Assembly: GCF_900156545.1 (NCBI RefSeq)
Contig: NZ_FTNW01000003.1
Location: 620,001 to 684,000, forward strand
DNA length: 64,000 nucleotides
Direction of reading: 5' to 3'
Origin: Aquipseudomonas alcaligenes
GTDB lineage: Bacteria > Pseudomonadota > Gammaproteobacteria > Pseudomonadales > Pseudomonadaceae
Positions 51,504 through 60,689 of this stretch are shown one piece after another. Below the pieces are notes generated by a model. The model made no database searches and had not been told where the DNA came from. It worked only from the letters and a program-made list of their open reading frames with translations. A program made the position numbers and the translations under genes. Every line of letters begins with the position of its first letter. Within the stretch, counting starts at the first letter, position 1.

Positions 51504-53027
51504 TTACTTCACTTCGACGGCCAGGCTGTCGTGGATCTTCTTCTGCCAGATGGCCGGGCCGGTGATGTGCACCGACTCGCCTTTGGTGTCGACGGCCACG
51601 GTCACCGGCATGTCCTTCACCTCGAACTCGTAGATCGCTTCCATACCCAGTTCGGCGAAGGCCAGCACCTTGGACTTCTTGATCGCCTGGGCCACCAGGT
51701 AGGCGGCGCCGCCGACGGCCATCAGGTACACGGCCTTGTTGTCGCGGATCGCGTCGATGGCGATCGGGCCGCGCTCGGACTTGCCGATCATGCCCAGCAG
51801 GCCGGTGCTTTCGAGGATCTGACGGGTGAACTTGTCCATGCGGGTGGCGGTGGTCGGACCGGCTGGGCCTACCACTTCGTCACCGACCGGATCGACCGGG
51901 CCGACGTAGTAGATGAAGCGGCCTTTCAGATCGACCGGCAACTCTTCGCCCTTGTTCAGCATGTCGACCATGCGCTTGTGCGCAGCGTCGCGGCCGGTGA
52001 GCATCTTGCCGTTGAGCAGCACGGTCTCGCCCGGCTTCCAGCTCTGCACCTCTTCCGGGGTGAGGGTGTCGAGGTTGACGCGACGCGCGCTCGGGCCGGC
52101 TTCCCAGACGATTTCCGGGTAGGCGGACAGGTCCGGCGCTTCCAGTTCGGCCGGGCCGGAGCCGTCGAGCACGAAGTGGGCGTGACGGGTGGCGGCGCAG
52201 TTGGGGATCATGCACACCGGCAGCGACGCGGCGTGGGTCGGGTAGTCCATGATCTTAACGTCGAGCACGGTGGTCAGGCCGCCCAGGCCCTGGGCGCCGA
52301 TGCCCAGCTGGTTGACCTTGTCGAACAGCTCCAGACGCAGTTCCTCGATGCGGTTCTGCGGGCCGCGGGCCTTCAGCTCGTGGATGTCGATGTGCTCCAT
52401 CAGCACTTCCTTGGCCATCACCGCGGCTTTCTCGGCGGTGCCGCCGATGCCGATGCCGAGCATGCCCGGCGGGCACCAGCCGGCACCCATTTCCGGTACG
52501 GTCTTGAGTACCCAGTCGACGATCGAGTCGGACGGGTTGAGCATGGCCATCTTCGACTTGTTCTCGGAGCCGCCGCCCTTGGCCGCGACGTCCACTTCCA
52601 CCTTGTCGCCGGGGACGATGGAGTAGTGGATCACCGCCGGGGTGTTGTCCTTGGTGTTCTTACGCGCGCCGGCCGGGTCGGCCAGGATCGAGGCGCGCAG
52701 GACGTTCTCCGGCAGGTTGTAGGCGCGGCGCACGCCCTCGTTGATCATGTCGTCGACGCTCATGGTGGCGCCGTCCCAGCGCACGTCCATGCCGACCTTG
52801 ATGAACACGGTGACGATACCGGTGTCCTGGCAGATCGGGCGGTGGCCGGTGGCACACATGCGCGAGTTGATCAGGATCTGCGCCATGGAGTCCTTGGCGG
52901 CCGGCGACTCTTCCCTCAGGTAGGCCTCATGCATGGCCTGGATGAAGTCGACGGGGTGGTAATAGGAGATGAACTGCAGGGCGTCGGCGACGCTCTGAAT
53001 CAGGTCGTCCTGCTTGATCACGGTCAT
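51504..53027 (-). CDS. Class I fumarate hydratase (4Fe-4S)
   Basis: The 507-aa enzyme has the N-terminal half with CATGHRPICQDTGIVTVFIKVGMDV and GWCPPGMLGIGIGGTAEKAAVMAKE, and the C-terminal half with IPNCAATRHAHFVLDGSGPA and VGPAGPTTATRMDKFTRQIL. Three cysteines bind the labile cluster. It interconverts fumarate and malate in the TCA cycle. Pseudomonas usually also has class II FumC, used under iron limitation or oxidative stress. It is monocistronic with its own terminator. Confidence 0.93.
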   Translation of the reverse strand: MTVIKQDDLIQSVADALQFISYYHPVDFIQAMHEAYLREESPAAKDSMAQILINSRMCATGHRPICQDTGIVTVFIKVGMDVRWDGATMSVDDMINEGVRRAYNLPENVLRASILADPAGARKNTKDNTPAVIHYSIVPGDKVEVDVAAKGGGSENKSKMAMLNPSDSIVDWVLKTVPEMGAGWCPPGMLGIGIGGTAEKAAVMAKEVLMEHIDIHELKARGPQNRIEELRLELFDKVNQLGIGAQGLGGLTTVLDVKIMDYPTHAASLPVCMIPNCAATRHAHFVLDGSGPAELEAPDLSAYPEIVWEAGPSARRVNLDTLTPEEVQSWKPGETVLLNGKMLTGRDAAHKRMVDMLNKGEELPVDLKGRFIYYVGPVDPVGDEVVGPAGPTTATRMDKFTRQILESTGLLGMIGKSERGPIAIDAIRDNKAVYLMAVGGAAYLVAQAIKKSKVLAFAELGMEAIYEFEVKDMPVTVAVDTKGESVHITGPAIWQKKIHDSLAVEVK

Positions 53028-53285
53028 TGGGGCGCTCCTCTGTCAGGGAACATCTATAAGGAAACGCCGGACCACGACCCGGCGCAACGGTGAAAGTCCT
53101 CGGGCACGAACCGACGGTCGTACCGTGGCAGCCCACCGATGGCGGGCCACAAAAAAGGCGCCGCAGTATAGCGCGGCGGCCCGAACGGGCACAGCCGTGC
53201 TCGTTGGCCGATGGTCTAGGGGCTGCTATCAATTTTGTGATCACGGGGGTAGAGTTGGGCAAGGTGCCAGTACGGGATGGAGCCC

Positions 53286-54413
53286 ATGAGCACGAGCAGT
53301 CCAGGGGTTACAAAGCGGAGCTTGCAGAGCCTGCTGCTGAAGCGATTCGGCATGGCAGTGGCGAGCTATGCCCTGGTGCTGATGCTGATGTGGGTAGCCC
53401 TCTGGGCTGGCGTCTACAGCGGTACGGTCAGCTTCGCCCTGTTCTGTACCGGCCTGGTGGCACTCAGCCAGCTGGCTTTCTATGGACTGTTCCGCAGCGG
53501 CCTCAATCTGCGCTTTGTCGATCCGAGCCTGACCGAGGCGCAGATCCTGGTCGGTGTCGCTCTGCACACTGCACTGCTGGCCCAGCTCGACAGCGCGCGC
53601 GGCAGCCTGTTGATGTTCTACCTGATCATCCTGATGTTCGGCGTATTCCAGCTACGCCCGCGGGTGTTCGTGCGGTGCGCCGCCATCGCCTTCTTTGCCT
53701 TCGCCGGGCTCAACCTGTGGGAAGGCTACCAGCTGCGCATGGACAACCCCGGTCAGGCCCTGCTGCAGTGCTGCGCGCTGTTTATCGGCCTGGTCTGGCA
53801 GAGCCTGTTTGCCAGCTACGTGCAGGCCCTGCGCCAGCGCATGCGTCAACGCCGTTACGCGCTGCAGGCGCACCAGGACACCCTGCGCGGCATGATGCGC
53901 CAGCTCGAGGACCTGGTAGCCACCGATGAGCTGACCGGTCTGTTCAACCGCCGTCATTTTCTGCGCCTGGCCCTGCGTGAGCTGGACAATCTCGATCATG
54001 GCCGCCAGCACGGCCTTGCCCTGATCGATCTGGATCATTTCAAGCGTATCAACGACGTCTACGGTCATGCAGCTGGCGACCGCGTGCTGCAGACTTTCGC
54101 TGCCGTGGCGCGGGCTTGCCTGCGCGATGGCGACGTGTTGGCCCGCTACGGTGGAGAGGAGTTCGTGCTGCTGCTGCCCGACACCGACGCGGACCAGTTC
54201 ACCAGTTGCTGCGAGCGCCTGCGCGAAGCCTTCGCCAATGCCGAGCCGGTGGGTGTGCAGGTGCACAATCTCAGCCTGTCTGCCGGCATGACCCTGCTCA
54301 GCGCCGGCGATGACCTTGACGAGGCCCTGCAGCGGGCCGACCAGGCCCTGTACCGGGCCAAGCGCGGCGGGCGCAACCGCTGTGATGCGGCCTGGGAGGG
54401 CGCGGGTGCCTGA
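53286..54413 (+). CDS. Membrane diguanylate cyclase
   Basis: The 375-aa protein has five to six N-terminal membrane segments (about residues 25-185) with no recognised sensor domain, a short linking helix, and a C-terminal GGDEF domain. The active site is RYGGEEF, with an RxxD inhibitory site (RDGD) five residues ahead. The ATG at 53286 is preferred, after GGAG; an in-frame ATG at 53277 is possible. Its 3' end overlaps the ferredoxin-reductase gene by 8 bp. Confidence 0.9.
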   Translation: MSTSSPGVTKRSLQSLLLKRFGMAVASYALVLMLMWVALWAGVYSGTVSFALFCTGLVALSQLAFYGLFRSGLNLRFVDPSLTEAQILVGVALHTALLAQLDSARGSLLMFYLIILMFGVFQLRPRVFVRCAAIAFFAFAGLNLWEGYQLRMDNPGQALLQCCALFIGLVWQSLFASYVQALRQRMRQRRYALQAHQDTLRGMMRQLEDLVATDELTGLFNRRHFLRLALRELDNLDHGRQHGLALIDLDHFKRINDVYGHAAGDRVLQTFAAVARACLRDGDVLARYGGEEFVLLLPDTDADQFTSCCERLREAFANAEPVGVQVHNLSLSAGMTLLSAGDDLDEALQRADQALYRAKRGGRNRCDAAWEGAGA

Positions 54414-55344
54414 GTTGAAAGCCGCCGGCCAGCACTGGTCGGTACCTGCTGCGAGCAATTTGCTCGATGCCCTCAACGGTGCCGGCCTGCGCGTGCCTTA
54501 CAGCTGCCGCTCCGGCAGCTGCCATGCCTGCCTGGTGCGCTGCGTGCGCGGCGAGCCGCTGGACCAGCGGCCCGAGGCCCTGAGCGAGGCGCGCCGTGAG
54601 CAGGGTTGGCGCCTGGCCTGCCAGTGCCAGGTGGTCGACGACCTTGAAGTACAGCTGTTCGATCCCGCCCGTGACGGTTTGCCGGCGCAAGTGCAGGCGC
54701 TCGACTGGCTGAGTCCGACGGTACTGCGCCTGCGCCTGCTGCCGGACAGGCCGTTGCGCTTTGCCGCCGGTCAGCACCTGGTGCTGTGGACCGCCGGTGG
54801 TGTGGCGCGACCCTATTCGCTGGCCAGCCTGCCGGGCGAGGAACCCTGGCTGGAGTTTCACCTGGACTGCCGGCAGGGCGGCGCTTTCAGCGATGCGGCG
54901 CGCCAGCTGCAAGCCGGTGATGTGCTGCGTCTGGGCGAGTTGCGTGGTGGCGCGCTGCATTACGATCCGGCCTGGCATGAGCGCCCCCTGTGGCTACTGG
55001 CGGCGGGCACCGGCCTGGCGCCGCTGTGGGGGATACTGCGCGAGGCGCTGCGCCAGCATCACCAGGGGCCGATCCGGGTCATTCACCAGGCCCATGACAC
55101 CTCCGGGCATTACCTCGCCGGGTCCCTGCAGGCGCTGGCCGCCATGTATCCGCAGCTTGAGGTGCAACTACTGACGGCGTCCGAGCAGGCGGTGTTTTTG
55201 GCACAACTGCGGCTTGTTTCGCGGCAGACCGTCGCCTTACTCTGCGGCTCGCCCACCAGCGTGGAAGCCTTTGCCCGCCGCCTGTTCATCCTCGGCGTGC
55301 CGCGCAGTCAGGTGCTGGCTGATCTTTTTCTGCCCCATGCATGA
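54406..55344 (+). CDS. 2Fe-2S ferredoxin / FAD-NAD(P) reductase fusion protein
   Basis: The 312-aa protein has an N-terminal plant-type 2Fe-2S domain (SCRSGSCHACLVRC plus CQC near residue 77), then the FAD domain (RPYSLASLPGEE) and an NAD(P) domain (PLWLLAAGTGLAPLWGILREAL). It resembles the reductase components of soluble oxygenases and of CDP-glucoseen reductase. GTG at 54406 follows GGGAGG by 6 nt and overlaps the end of the cyclase gene. No oxygenase component is adjacent, so the electron acceptor is unknown. Confidence 0.87.
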   Translation: MPELKAAGQHWSVPAASNLLDALNGAGLRVPYSCRSGSCHACLVRCVRGEPLDQRPEALSEARREQGWRLACQCQVVDDLEVQLFDPARDGLPAQVQALDWLSPTVLRLRLLPDRPLRFAAGQHLVLWTAGGVARPYSLASLPGEEPWLEFHLDCRQGGAFSDAARQLQAGDVLRLGELRGGALHYDPAWHERPLWLLAAGTGLAPLWGILREALRQHHQGPIRVIHQAHDTSGHYLAGSLQALAAMYPQLEVQLLTASEQAVFLAQLRLVSRQTVALLCGSPTSVEAFARRLFILGVPRSQVLADLFLPHA

Positions 55345-55368
55345 TCGGGGCGTTGCCCCGGAGTTGCC

Positions 55369-56142
55369 ATGAGCGAACACATACTGGTCGAGCAGGAGGG
55401 CGGCCTGCTGACCCTGCGCCTGAACCGCGCCGACAAGAAGAATGCATTGACCCGCGCCATGTACAGCCGAATGGCCGAGGTGCTGGACGCGGCCAATGCC
55501 GATCGTTCGGTGCGTGTCGTGCTGATCACTGGTGGCCCCGAGTGCTTTACCAGCGGCAACGACGTGGCGGATTTCCTGCAGGCGCCGCCCACCGGCATGG
55601 ACAGTCCGGTATTCCAGTTCATGCGCGCGCTGTTCGACTTCGCCAAGCCGGTGGTGGCCGCCGTGGCCGGTCCGGCGGTGGGCATCGGCACCACGTTGCT
55701 GCTGCACTGTGACCTGGTCTATGTCAGCCGCGACGCCAAGCTGCGCACACCCTTCGTCAACCTTGGGCTGTGCCCGGAGTTCGGCTCCAGCCTGCTGCTG
55801 CCGCAACTGCTGGGGCCCGCCCGGGCCGCCGAGGTGCTGCTGCTCGGCGAGGCCTTTACTGGCACGCAGGCTGCCGAATGGGGCATCGCCGGCGCCGTCC
55901 TGGAGGATGGGGCGAGCACCCTGGCCAAGGCTCGCGAAATGGCCCTGCGCTTCCTCGACCTGGCGCCCTCGGCGGTCGCCGACAGCAAGCGCCTGATGCG
56001 TGCGCCGGGGCGCGAGCAACTGCGCCAGGTGATCGAGGAGGAGGGCGCACTGTTCGGCCAGCGCCTGCGTTCACCGGAAGCCATTGAGGCGCTTTCAGCT
56101 TTCATGCAGCGCAGAAAGCCGGACTTTTCCAGGTTCGCTTAG
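55369..56142 (+). CDS. Enoyl-CoA hydratase/isomerase family protein
   Basis: The 257-aa crotonase-fold protein has LNRADKKNALTRAMY, the oxyanion segment ITGGPECFTSGNDVADF, and GPAVGIGTTLLLHCDLVYVSRDAKLRTPFVNLGLCPEFGSS. It lacks one of the two hydratase glutamates in its usual place, so an isomerase or delta3,delta2-enoyl-CoA isomerase-like activity is possible. It lies 24 bp after the reductase gene behind a small GC hairpin. Confidence 0.87.
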   Translation: MSEHILVEQEGGLLTLRLNRADKKNALTRAMYSRMAEVLDAANADRSVRVVLITGGPECFTSGNDVADFLQAPPTGMDSPVFQFMRALFDFAKPVVAAVAGPAVGIGTTLLLHCDLVYVSRDAKLRTPFVNLGLCPEFGSSLLLPQLLGPARAAEVLLLGEAFTGTQAAEWGIAGAVLEDGASTLAKAREMALRFLDLAPSAVADSKRLMRAPGREQLRQVIEEEGALFGQRLRSPEAIEALSAFMQRRKPDFSRFA

Positions 56143-56436
56143 GATGGATCTGGCTGCGATGGCAGCAGCCGAGCGGAATGCCTGCTGGTGGCCGGGGCGT
56201 TACCCAACGGCAGTATCGCCGTCTTGGAGGGCGGCGCCAGTGGCGGTCAGGCCTGGCTGATAGGGCCGCGCCGCGCTCATGGGCTGTGGTTGCTCGAGAA
56301 GGAGCGCTGCCCGCCAGCCTGCCGGAACGTGCCGCGCCCTTGAAACCTTGGCTGGCCGGCCTTCGAGCGCTGTGGAACAATCGAGGCGGCTTCCTGTTCC
56401 CTCCGACCCTTCTGGATAAGGCCTCAGCTGCAATCT
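56143..56436. other. Unassigned 294-bp gap before the lasso-like cluster
   Basis: No intact gene. A plus-strand reading (LLVAGALPNGSIAVLEGGASGGQAWLIG...LWLLEKER) continues in another frame (PASLPERAAPLKPWLAGLRALWNN) across about 56310, which suggests a frameshifted remnant. It should also hold the promoter of the downstream kinase operon. Confidence 0.35.
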
Positions 56437-57348
56437 ATGTCGCGAATTCTGCATAAGGCCTATGGCCTGTCCATTGGCGCTGATTTGCCATTGCCCGAGC
56501 TATCGCCCCTGTCTCCCGAGGCTGCGGGTGATGTCGATGTCGAGATCCGTCAAATGGCGCTGGATGCTCCAGAGCGTTATGGCGAGTTGCAGCAGGTGGG
56601 GCCTTTTCTCTGGGCTTCGAAAACCTGCTTGTGGCTACAGATACCGGGTGTCGTCACCTTCCTGGTGCGAGAGGGGAGGGAGATCCTTTTCGATCCGGTT
56701 GCGGGTATCGATGAGGACAGCATCCGCGTATTCCTCCTCGGTTCGGCAATTGGAGCATTGCTGATGCAGCGGGGGTTGCTGGTATTGCACGGCAATGCCG
56801 TGCGAATCGATGACCGCTGCATCGTCTGTCTCGGCCATTCCGGGGCGGGCAAATCCACCTTGGCGACCGCCTTTTCACTCAGGGGCTATGAGACGTTGGC
56901 GGATGACGTGGTCGCCGTTACAGCGGATGGATGGGTGATGCCGGGCATTGCCCGGGCGAAGCTGTGGGCCGACAGCATCGAGCATCTGGGGCTCGAGACC
57001 GCAGGCCTGCAGCGGATAAGGCCCATGCTGGAGAAATTCAGTTTGCCGCTGGATCGTTCGGCGGCGCTGGAGCCGCTTGCTCTGGGTGGTTTGTACATCC
57101 TGGACCAGCACTCTCTGCCCAGCCCCACCCTCGAGTCGCTGGAGGGCTTCCAGCGTTTCGGCAAGCTCTGTGAGCACAATTACCGACCGCGTTTCATCGA
57201 TGCGATGGGTTTGCAGGCGCAGCGGTTTTCACTCACCGTTGCGGTCGCCGGCAAGGTGAAGGTCAAGCAGCTCATGCGCAGTTCTGCAGTCTTCGATGTC
57301 GAGAGTCTGGTCGACAGGATTCTCGCGGACCAAGGCGTCGTTGCATGA
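56437..57348 (+). CDS. HPr-kinase-like lasso-peptide kinase candidate
   Basis: The 303-aa protein has a Walker A motif LGHSGAGKST (residues 132-141) followed by the family's GYETLADDVVAV, with catalytic Asp-Asp 156-157, and LVLHGNAV before the P-loop. This is the HPr-kinase-related branch that includes the lasso-peptide kinases PadeK, ThcoK and SyanK, which phosphorylate the C-terminal Ser of lasso precursors. It lacks the N-terminal domain of true HprK. ATG at 56437 has a weak ribosome site. It is coupled to the next gene by ATGA. Confidence 0.82.
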   Translation: MSRILHKAYGLSIGADLPLPELSPLSPEAAGDVDVEIRQMALDAPERYGELQQVGPFLWASKTCLWLQIPGVVTFLVREGREILFDPVAGIDEDSIRVFLLGSAIGALLMQRGLLVLHGNAVRIDDRCIVCLGHSGAGKSTLATAFSLRGYETLADDVVAVTADGWVMPGIARAKLWADSIEHLGLETAGLQRIRPMLEKFSLPLDRSAALEPLALGGLYILDQHSLPSPTLESLEGFQRFGKLCEHNYRPRFIDAMGLQAQRFSLTVAVAGKVKVKQLMRSSAVFDVESLVDRILADQGVVA

Positions 57349-58190
57349 GTGAGGGTATTTACTGGCTGGCGTCTTACCCCAAGAGCGGAAATACCTGGCT
57401 GCGTACCTTCATCAGCAATCTGTTGAGCGATACTGACAAGCCCGTCGAGATCAACCATATGATCGGCGGTCATGCCGCCGATCGATATTGGCTGGATGAC
57501 GTGTTGGGTATTCCCAGCGCGGATCTCAGTGATGACGAGTTGCAGCAGCTACGGCCCGCCGTTTACCAGTGGGGCGAGAGGCAATCCCGCTACGCCAAGA
57601 TTCATGATGCCTATGGCTATTGCGCCGATGGTTCGCCTTTGATTGGTCGCCATGGCACGGCGGGCGCCGTGTATCTGGTGCGCAATCCGCTGGATGTCGT
57701 GCCCTCGCTGGCCAGCCATTTTGGCTGTGATCTCGAACGGGCGGTGGCCATCGCGCTCGATAGCAAATTTGTCCTCAATTACAACCCAAGGCGCTACCGC
57801 TCTCAGACCAGTCAGTGGTTGTCATGCTGGTCAGGGCATGTGCGCAGTTGGCTCGAGCAGACGGATGTGCCTGTCCATGTCATGCGTTATGAAGACATGC
57901 TCGATAAGCCTCTTCAGACGTTCACGGCGGCAGCCCGTTTCCTGAACTTGCCCCATGATCCGCAGGCAGTTACTAAGGCACTGTGTTTCAGTGACTTCAA
58001 GGTGCTGGCCGAGCAGGAGCAGCGCAGTGGCTTTAAAGAAAGGTATTTCAATCGCCCCTTCTTCAACAAAGGCAAGAGCGGCTATGGGCGTGCCATGCTG
58101 AGCCCTCAGCAGATCCAGCGCATCCTGGATGCGCATGCGCCGATGATGGAGCGTTTCGGTTATTTGGAAAGTGGAGCTTTTGATGAGTAA
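57345..58190 (+). CDS. Sulfotransferase in the lasso-like operon
   Basis: The 281-aa protein begins MSEGIYWLASYPKSGNTWLRTF, the 5'-phosphosulfate-binding loop (YPKSGNTW, residues 11-18), and has the 3'-phosphate segment YLVRNPLDVVPSLASHF. It is of the Sulfotransfer_1 type and unlike the islet sulfotransferase at 17348. Overlap with the kinase (4 bp) and the AAA gene (8 bp) indicates one pathway. The likely acceptor is a hydroxyl on the peptide product; this is inference. Confidence 0.85.
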   Translation: MSEGIYWLASYPKSGNTWLRTFISNLLSDTDKPVEINHMIGGHAADRYWLDDVLGIPSADLSDDELQQLRPAVYQWGERQSRYAKIHDAYGYCADGSPLIGRHGTAGAVYLVRNPLDVVPSLASHFGCDLERAVAIALDSKFVLNYNPRRYRSQTSQWLSCWSGHVRSWLEQTDVPVHVMRYEDMLDKPLQTFTAAARFLNLPHDPQAVTKALCFSDFKVLAEQEQRSGFKERYFNRPFFNKGKSGYGRAMLSPQQIQRILDAHAPMMERFGYLESGAFDE

Positions 58191-59133
58191 GGCCGGCAGC
58201 GAGTCTCCCGATACGCTATGTGACCCCCAGGCGACCTTCGGTTGCCAGCTACCCTGGTCGGTGCCTGCCTTTGCCCAGGCCAGTGATCATGTGCCGGTGG
58301 TCGATCCCGCCTTCCAGTTCGACCCGCACGTCTGCCGCGCCATTCTTCTGGGCTTTGCCCATGGTCGCCGTGTTTATCTGTACGGGCCCCATGGCAGTGG
58401 CAAGTCGACGCACATCGAGCAGGTCGCTGCCCGGTTGAACTGGCCCTGCCTGCGCATCAACCTCGACGGCCATGTCAGCCGGGCCGACCTGATCGGGCGT
58501 GACATGCTGGTCGTGCGCGATGGGAAGCAGGTCACCGAGTTCGTACCCGGCCTGCTGGTCTGGGCATTGCAGCGCCCGATGGCGCTGGTGCTCGATGAGT
58601 ACGATGCCGGTCGTCCCGAGGTGATGTTCGTGATCCAGCGCCTGCTGGAGGCCGATGGACGTCTGACCCTGCTGGATCAGAATCAGGTCATCACGCCACA
58701 TCCGGCATTTCGTCTGTTCGCCACCGGCAACACGGCCGGCAGCGGGGATAGCGCAGGGCTTTATGCCGGCACGCAGGTGCTCAATCAGGCACAGCTTGAT
58801 CGTTGGAATGTCATGCTGGAGCTGGGGTATCCGGGCAAGGAGCAGGAAGCCAGGATCATCCACGCGCGGCTGCCCACGCTGACTCAGGAGCAGGTCAGGG
58901 TCATGCTCGAAATGGCATGGCTCTGTCGCCAGGCGCATGAGCAGGGCGAACTGTCCTCGCTGCTGTCGTTGCGCACGCTGCTGGCCTGGGGCGAGAACCT
59001 GGTGCTGCTCGAAGACATGGCGCAGGCGTTCAGTTTGTCGTTTCTCAACCGTTGTGACGTGGCCGAGCGGCCGCTGGTTGCGGAGCTGTACCAGCGCTGC
59101 TTCGCGCGCGAATTGCCTGACGCAGGGCGATGA
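58183..59133 (+). CDS. CobS/MoxR-like AAA+ ATPase
   Basis: The 316-aa protein has Walker A YGPHGSGKST (residues 68-76), Walker B MALVLDEYD (133-141), sensor FRLFATGNTAGSGD, and LDRW for the arginine finger. The order and insert are those of CobS and MoxR ATPases, which work with VWA proteins. ATG at 58183 lies 7 nt after GGAG; a GTG 12 bp earlier is less likely. It is followed by its VWA partner with a 4-bp overlap (ATGA). Confidence 0.9.
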   Translation: MSKAGSESPDTLCDPQATFGCQLPWSVPAFAQASDHVPVVDPAFQFDPHVCRAILLGFAHGRRVYLYGPHGSGKSTHIEQVAARLNWPCLRINLDGHVSRADLIGRDMLVVRDGKQVTEFVPGLLVWALQRPMALVLDEYDAGRPEVMFVIQRLLEADGRLTLLDQNQVITPHPAFRLFATGNTAGSGDSAGLYAGTQVLNQAQLDRWNVMLELGYPGKEQEARIIHARLPTLTQEQVRVMLEMAWLCRQAHEQGELSSLLSLRTLLAWGENLVLLEDMAQAFSLSFLNRCDVAERPLVAELYQRCFARELPDAGR

Positions 59134-60689
59134 GCGGCGATTCCACCTCCGGAGCATTACAGGCTTGGCCGGCCATCTATGCCGGCACGCCCGGGGTATC
59201 CGTTGCTCATGCGGATCGATCCTGTAGTGATGCTCACGCTGCCTGGCAGCGCTGGCATGACGCACAGGCCGAGGCGCTGTTCACCGTACTTGAACAGCCC
59301 TGGTACAGGGTGATCGAACAGGCACGGGTGGACACGCTGGCCAGCCAGCATCTGCCTGGCATGGCCCATAACCTCGCGTATCCACTGCCGTTGCCCAACG
59401 CCTTGTCGCCTGCCGCGCACCTTTACCAGTGCGCTCGCATCGCCCTGGCGGGCGGTGAGCTGGGGGAAGGGCAATGGCAGGTTCCCGATCAGGCGGCTGG
59501 CCACTGGTTGTCGCGTCTGCTGGAGCGCGGACGCCAGCGTCAATTGCAGCAACTGCGTGCGCTGCTGCCCATTCTGTTGTCCGAGGCGCGTCTGCAGTTG
59601 GCCGATGCCCAGGCCTTCGCTCGGGTGATCAAGCCTCTGGTCGCGGCCTATGCCCACATATTTGCATCCGTGCAGCCATTACCCAAACTGCCCATGGTCG
59701 CTGGTGCGGCGGCCGGGGGGCGGGAGAACCTGCCTTCACGTCCGGTTGAGCACCAGCCTGAACAACAGCAGGCGCCTTATCGGGTTTTTTCCCAGGCCTG
59801 GGACGAGGTACTGGGCGTGCGCGAGTTGAGGGCTCTGGCCCAGCCGCCGCAGGCGGCCCTGAGCGACGAGGTCCAGGCGCAGGCCAGGCGCCTGGCCCGG
59901 CAGCTGCGCAAACGTCTGCAAAGCCTGCAGCAGCATCGCTGGCGCTTCGATCAGCCCGAAGGCATGCTCGATGCTCGCCGCCTGACATCGGTGGTGACCA
60001 GTGCCAACACGGCCATATTCCGCCAGCCGCAACAGGCGCCCCTTACCGATGCCTGTATTGCCCTGTTGCTCGATCAGTCCGGCTCGATGCGCGGCCTGCC
60101 GCAGCAGATGACCTTGCTGGCGGTCGACCTTGCGGTGCGCGCACTCGAGGCTGCCGGTGTGTCGTGCGAGGTGCTGGGCTTCGGCACGCGCTACTCCGGC
60201 CAGGACAACCCGGTGCATGACGCCTGGCAGGCGGCGGGGCGGCCGGCGTTGCCGGGGCGACTGAATGCCACGCGCTACCTCGTCTACAAAAGCGTGCGGC
60301 AACCCTGGCGCGCCAGCTGTGGGCTATTGATGCGTCAGGCCCCGCTCGCGGGGGAGAACATCGATGGTGAGGCGCTGCTCTGGGCGGCCAGTCGCCTACT
60401 CAAACAGCCGCAGCGGCGCAAGATTCTGCTGGTGTTCTGTGACGGGGCTCCGCATGACGAAGCGACCATCGCGGCCAATGGCCCTGACTATCTGCGCAGG
60501 CACCTGCACCAGAGCATCGCCATGATCGAGCGTGGGCCGATCCATCTGGCAGCCATTGGCATGGGCCAGGGCATCGCCCACTACTATCGCAACAGCCTCA
60601 GGCTGCAAGGCCCGGAGGCGATCTTTAGCGTATTGTTCGAGCAGTTACCGCAGCTGCTTGAGGGCCTGCGCGAGGAGAGGTTCGCATGA
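59130..60689 (+). CDS. CobT-like VWA-domain protein
   Basis: The 519-aa protein has a long alpha-helical N-terminal half without named domains and a C-terminal von Willebrand A domain with an intact MIDAS, LLLDQSGSM (Asp315-x-Ser-x-Ser). The IDGEALLWAASRLL and LVFCDGAPHDEA segments match the cobaltochelatase subunit CobT. CobS-CobT pairs form AAA+/VWA assemblies that drive metal insertion with a third subunit, CobN, absent here. Pairing with lasso-type genes is not known to me. It overlaps the cyclase gene by 4 bp. Confidence 0.87.
   Translation: MSGDSTSGALQAWPAIYAGTPGVSVAHADRSCSDAHAAWQRWHDAQAEALFTVLEQPWYRVIEQARVDTLASQHLPGMAHNLAYPLPLPNALSPAAHLYQCARIALAGGELGEGQWQVPDQAAGHWLSRLLERGRQRQLQQLRALLPILLSEARLQLADAQAFARVIKPLVAAYAHIFASVQPLPKLPMVAGAAAGGRENLPSRPVEHQPEQQQAPYRVFSQAWDEVLGVRELRALAQPPQAALSDEVQAQARRLARQLRKRLQSLQQHRWRFDQPEGMLDARRLTSVVTSANTAIFRQPQQAPLTDACIALLLDQSGSMRGLPQQMTLLAVDLAVRALEAAGVSCEVLGFGTRYSGQDNPVHDAWQAAGRPALPGRLNATRYLVYKSVRQPWRASCGLLMRQAPLAGENIDGEALLWAASRLLKQPQRRKILLVFCDGAPHDEATIAANGPDYLRRHLHQSIAMIERGPIHLAAIGMGQGIAHYYRNSLRLQGPEAIFSVLFEQLPQLLEGLREERFA

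Noticed and set aside
53028..53285. Structured RNA upstream of the fumarase gene
   Set aside because: The GC-rich stretch holds several short inverted repeats, but none resembles a known riboswitch and base composition alone can explain them.
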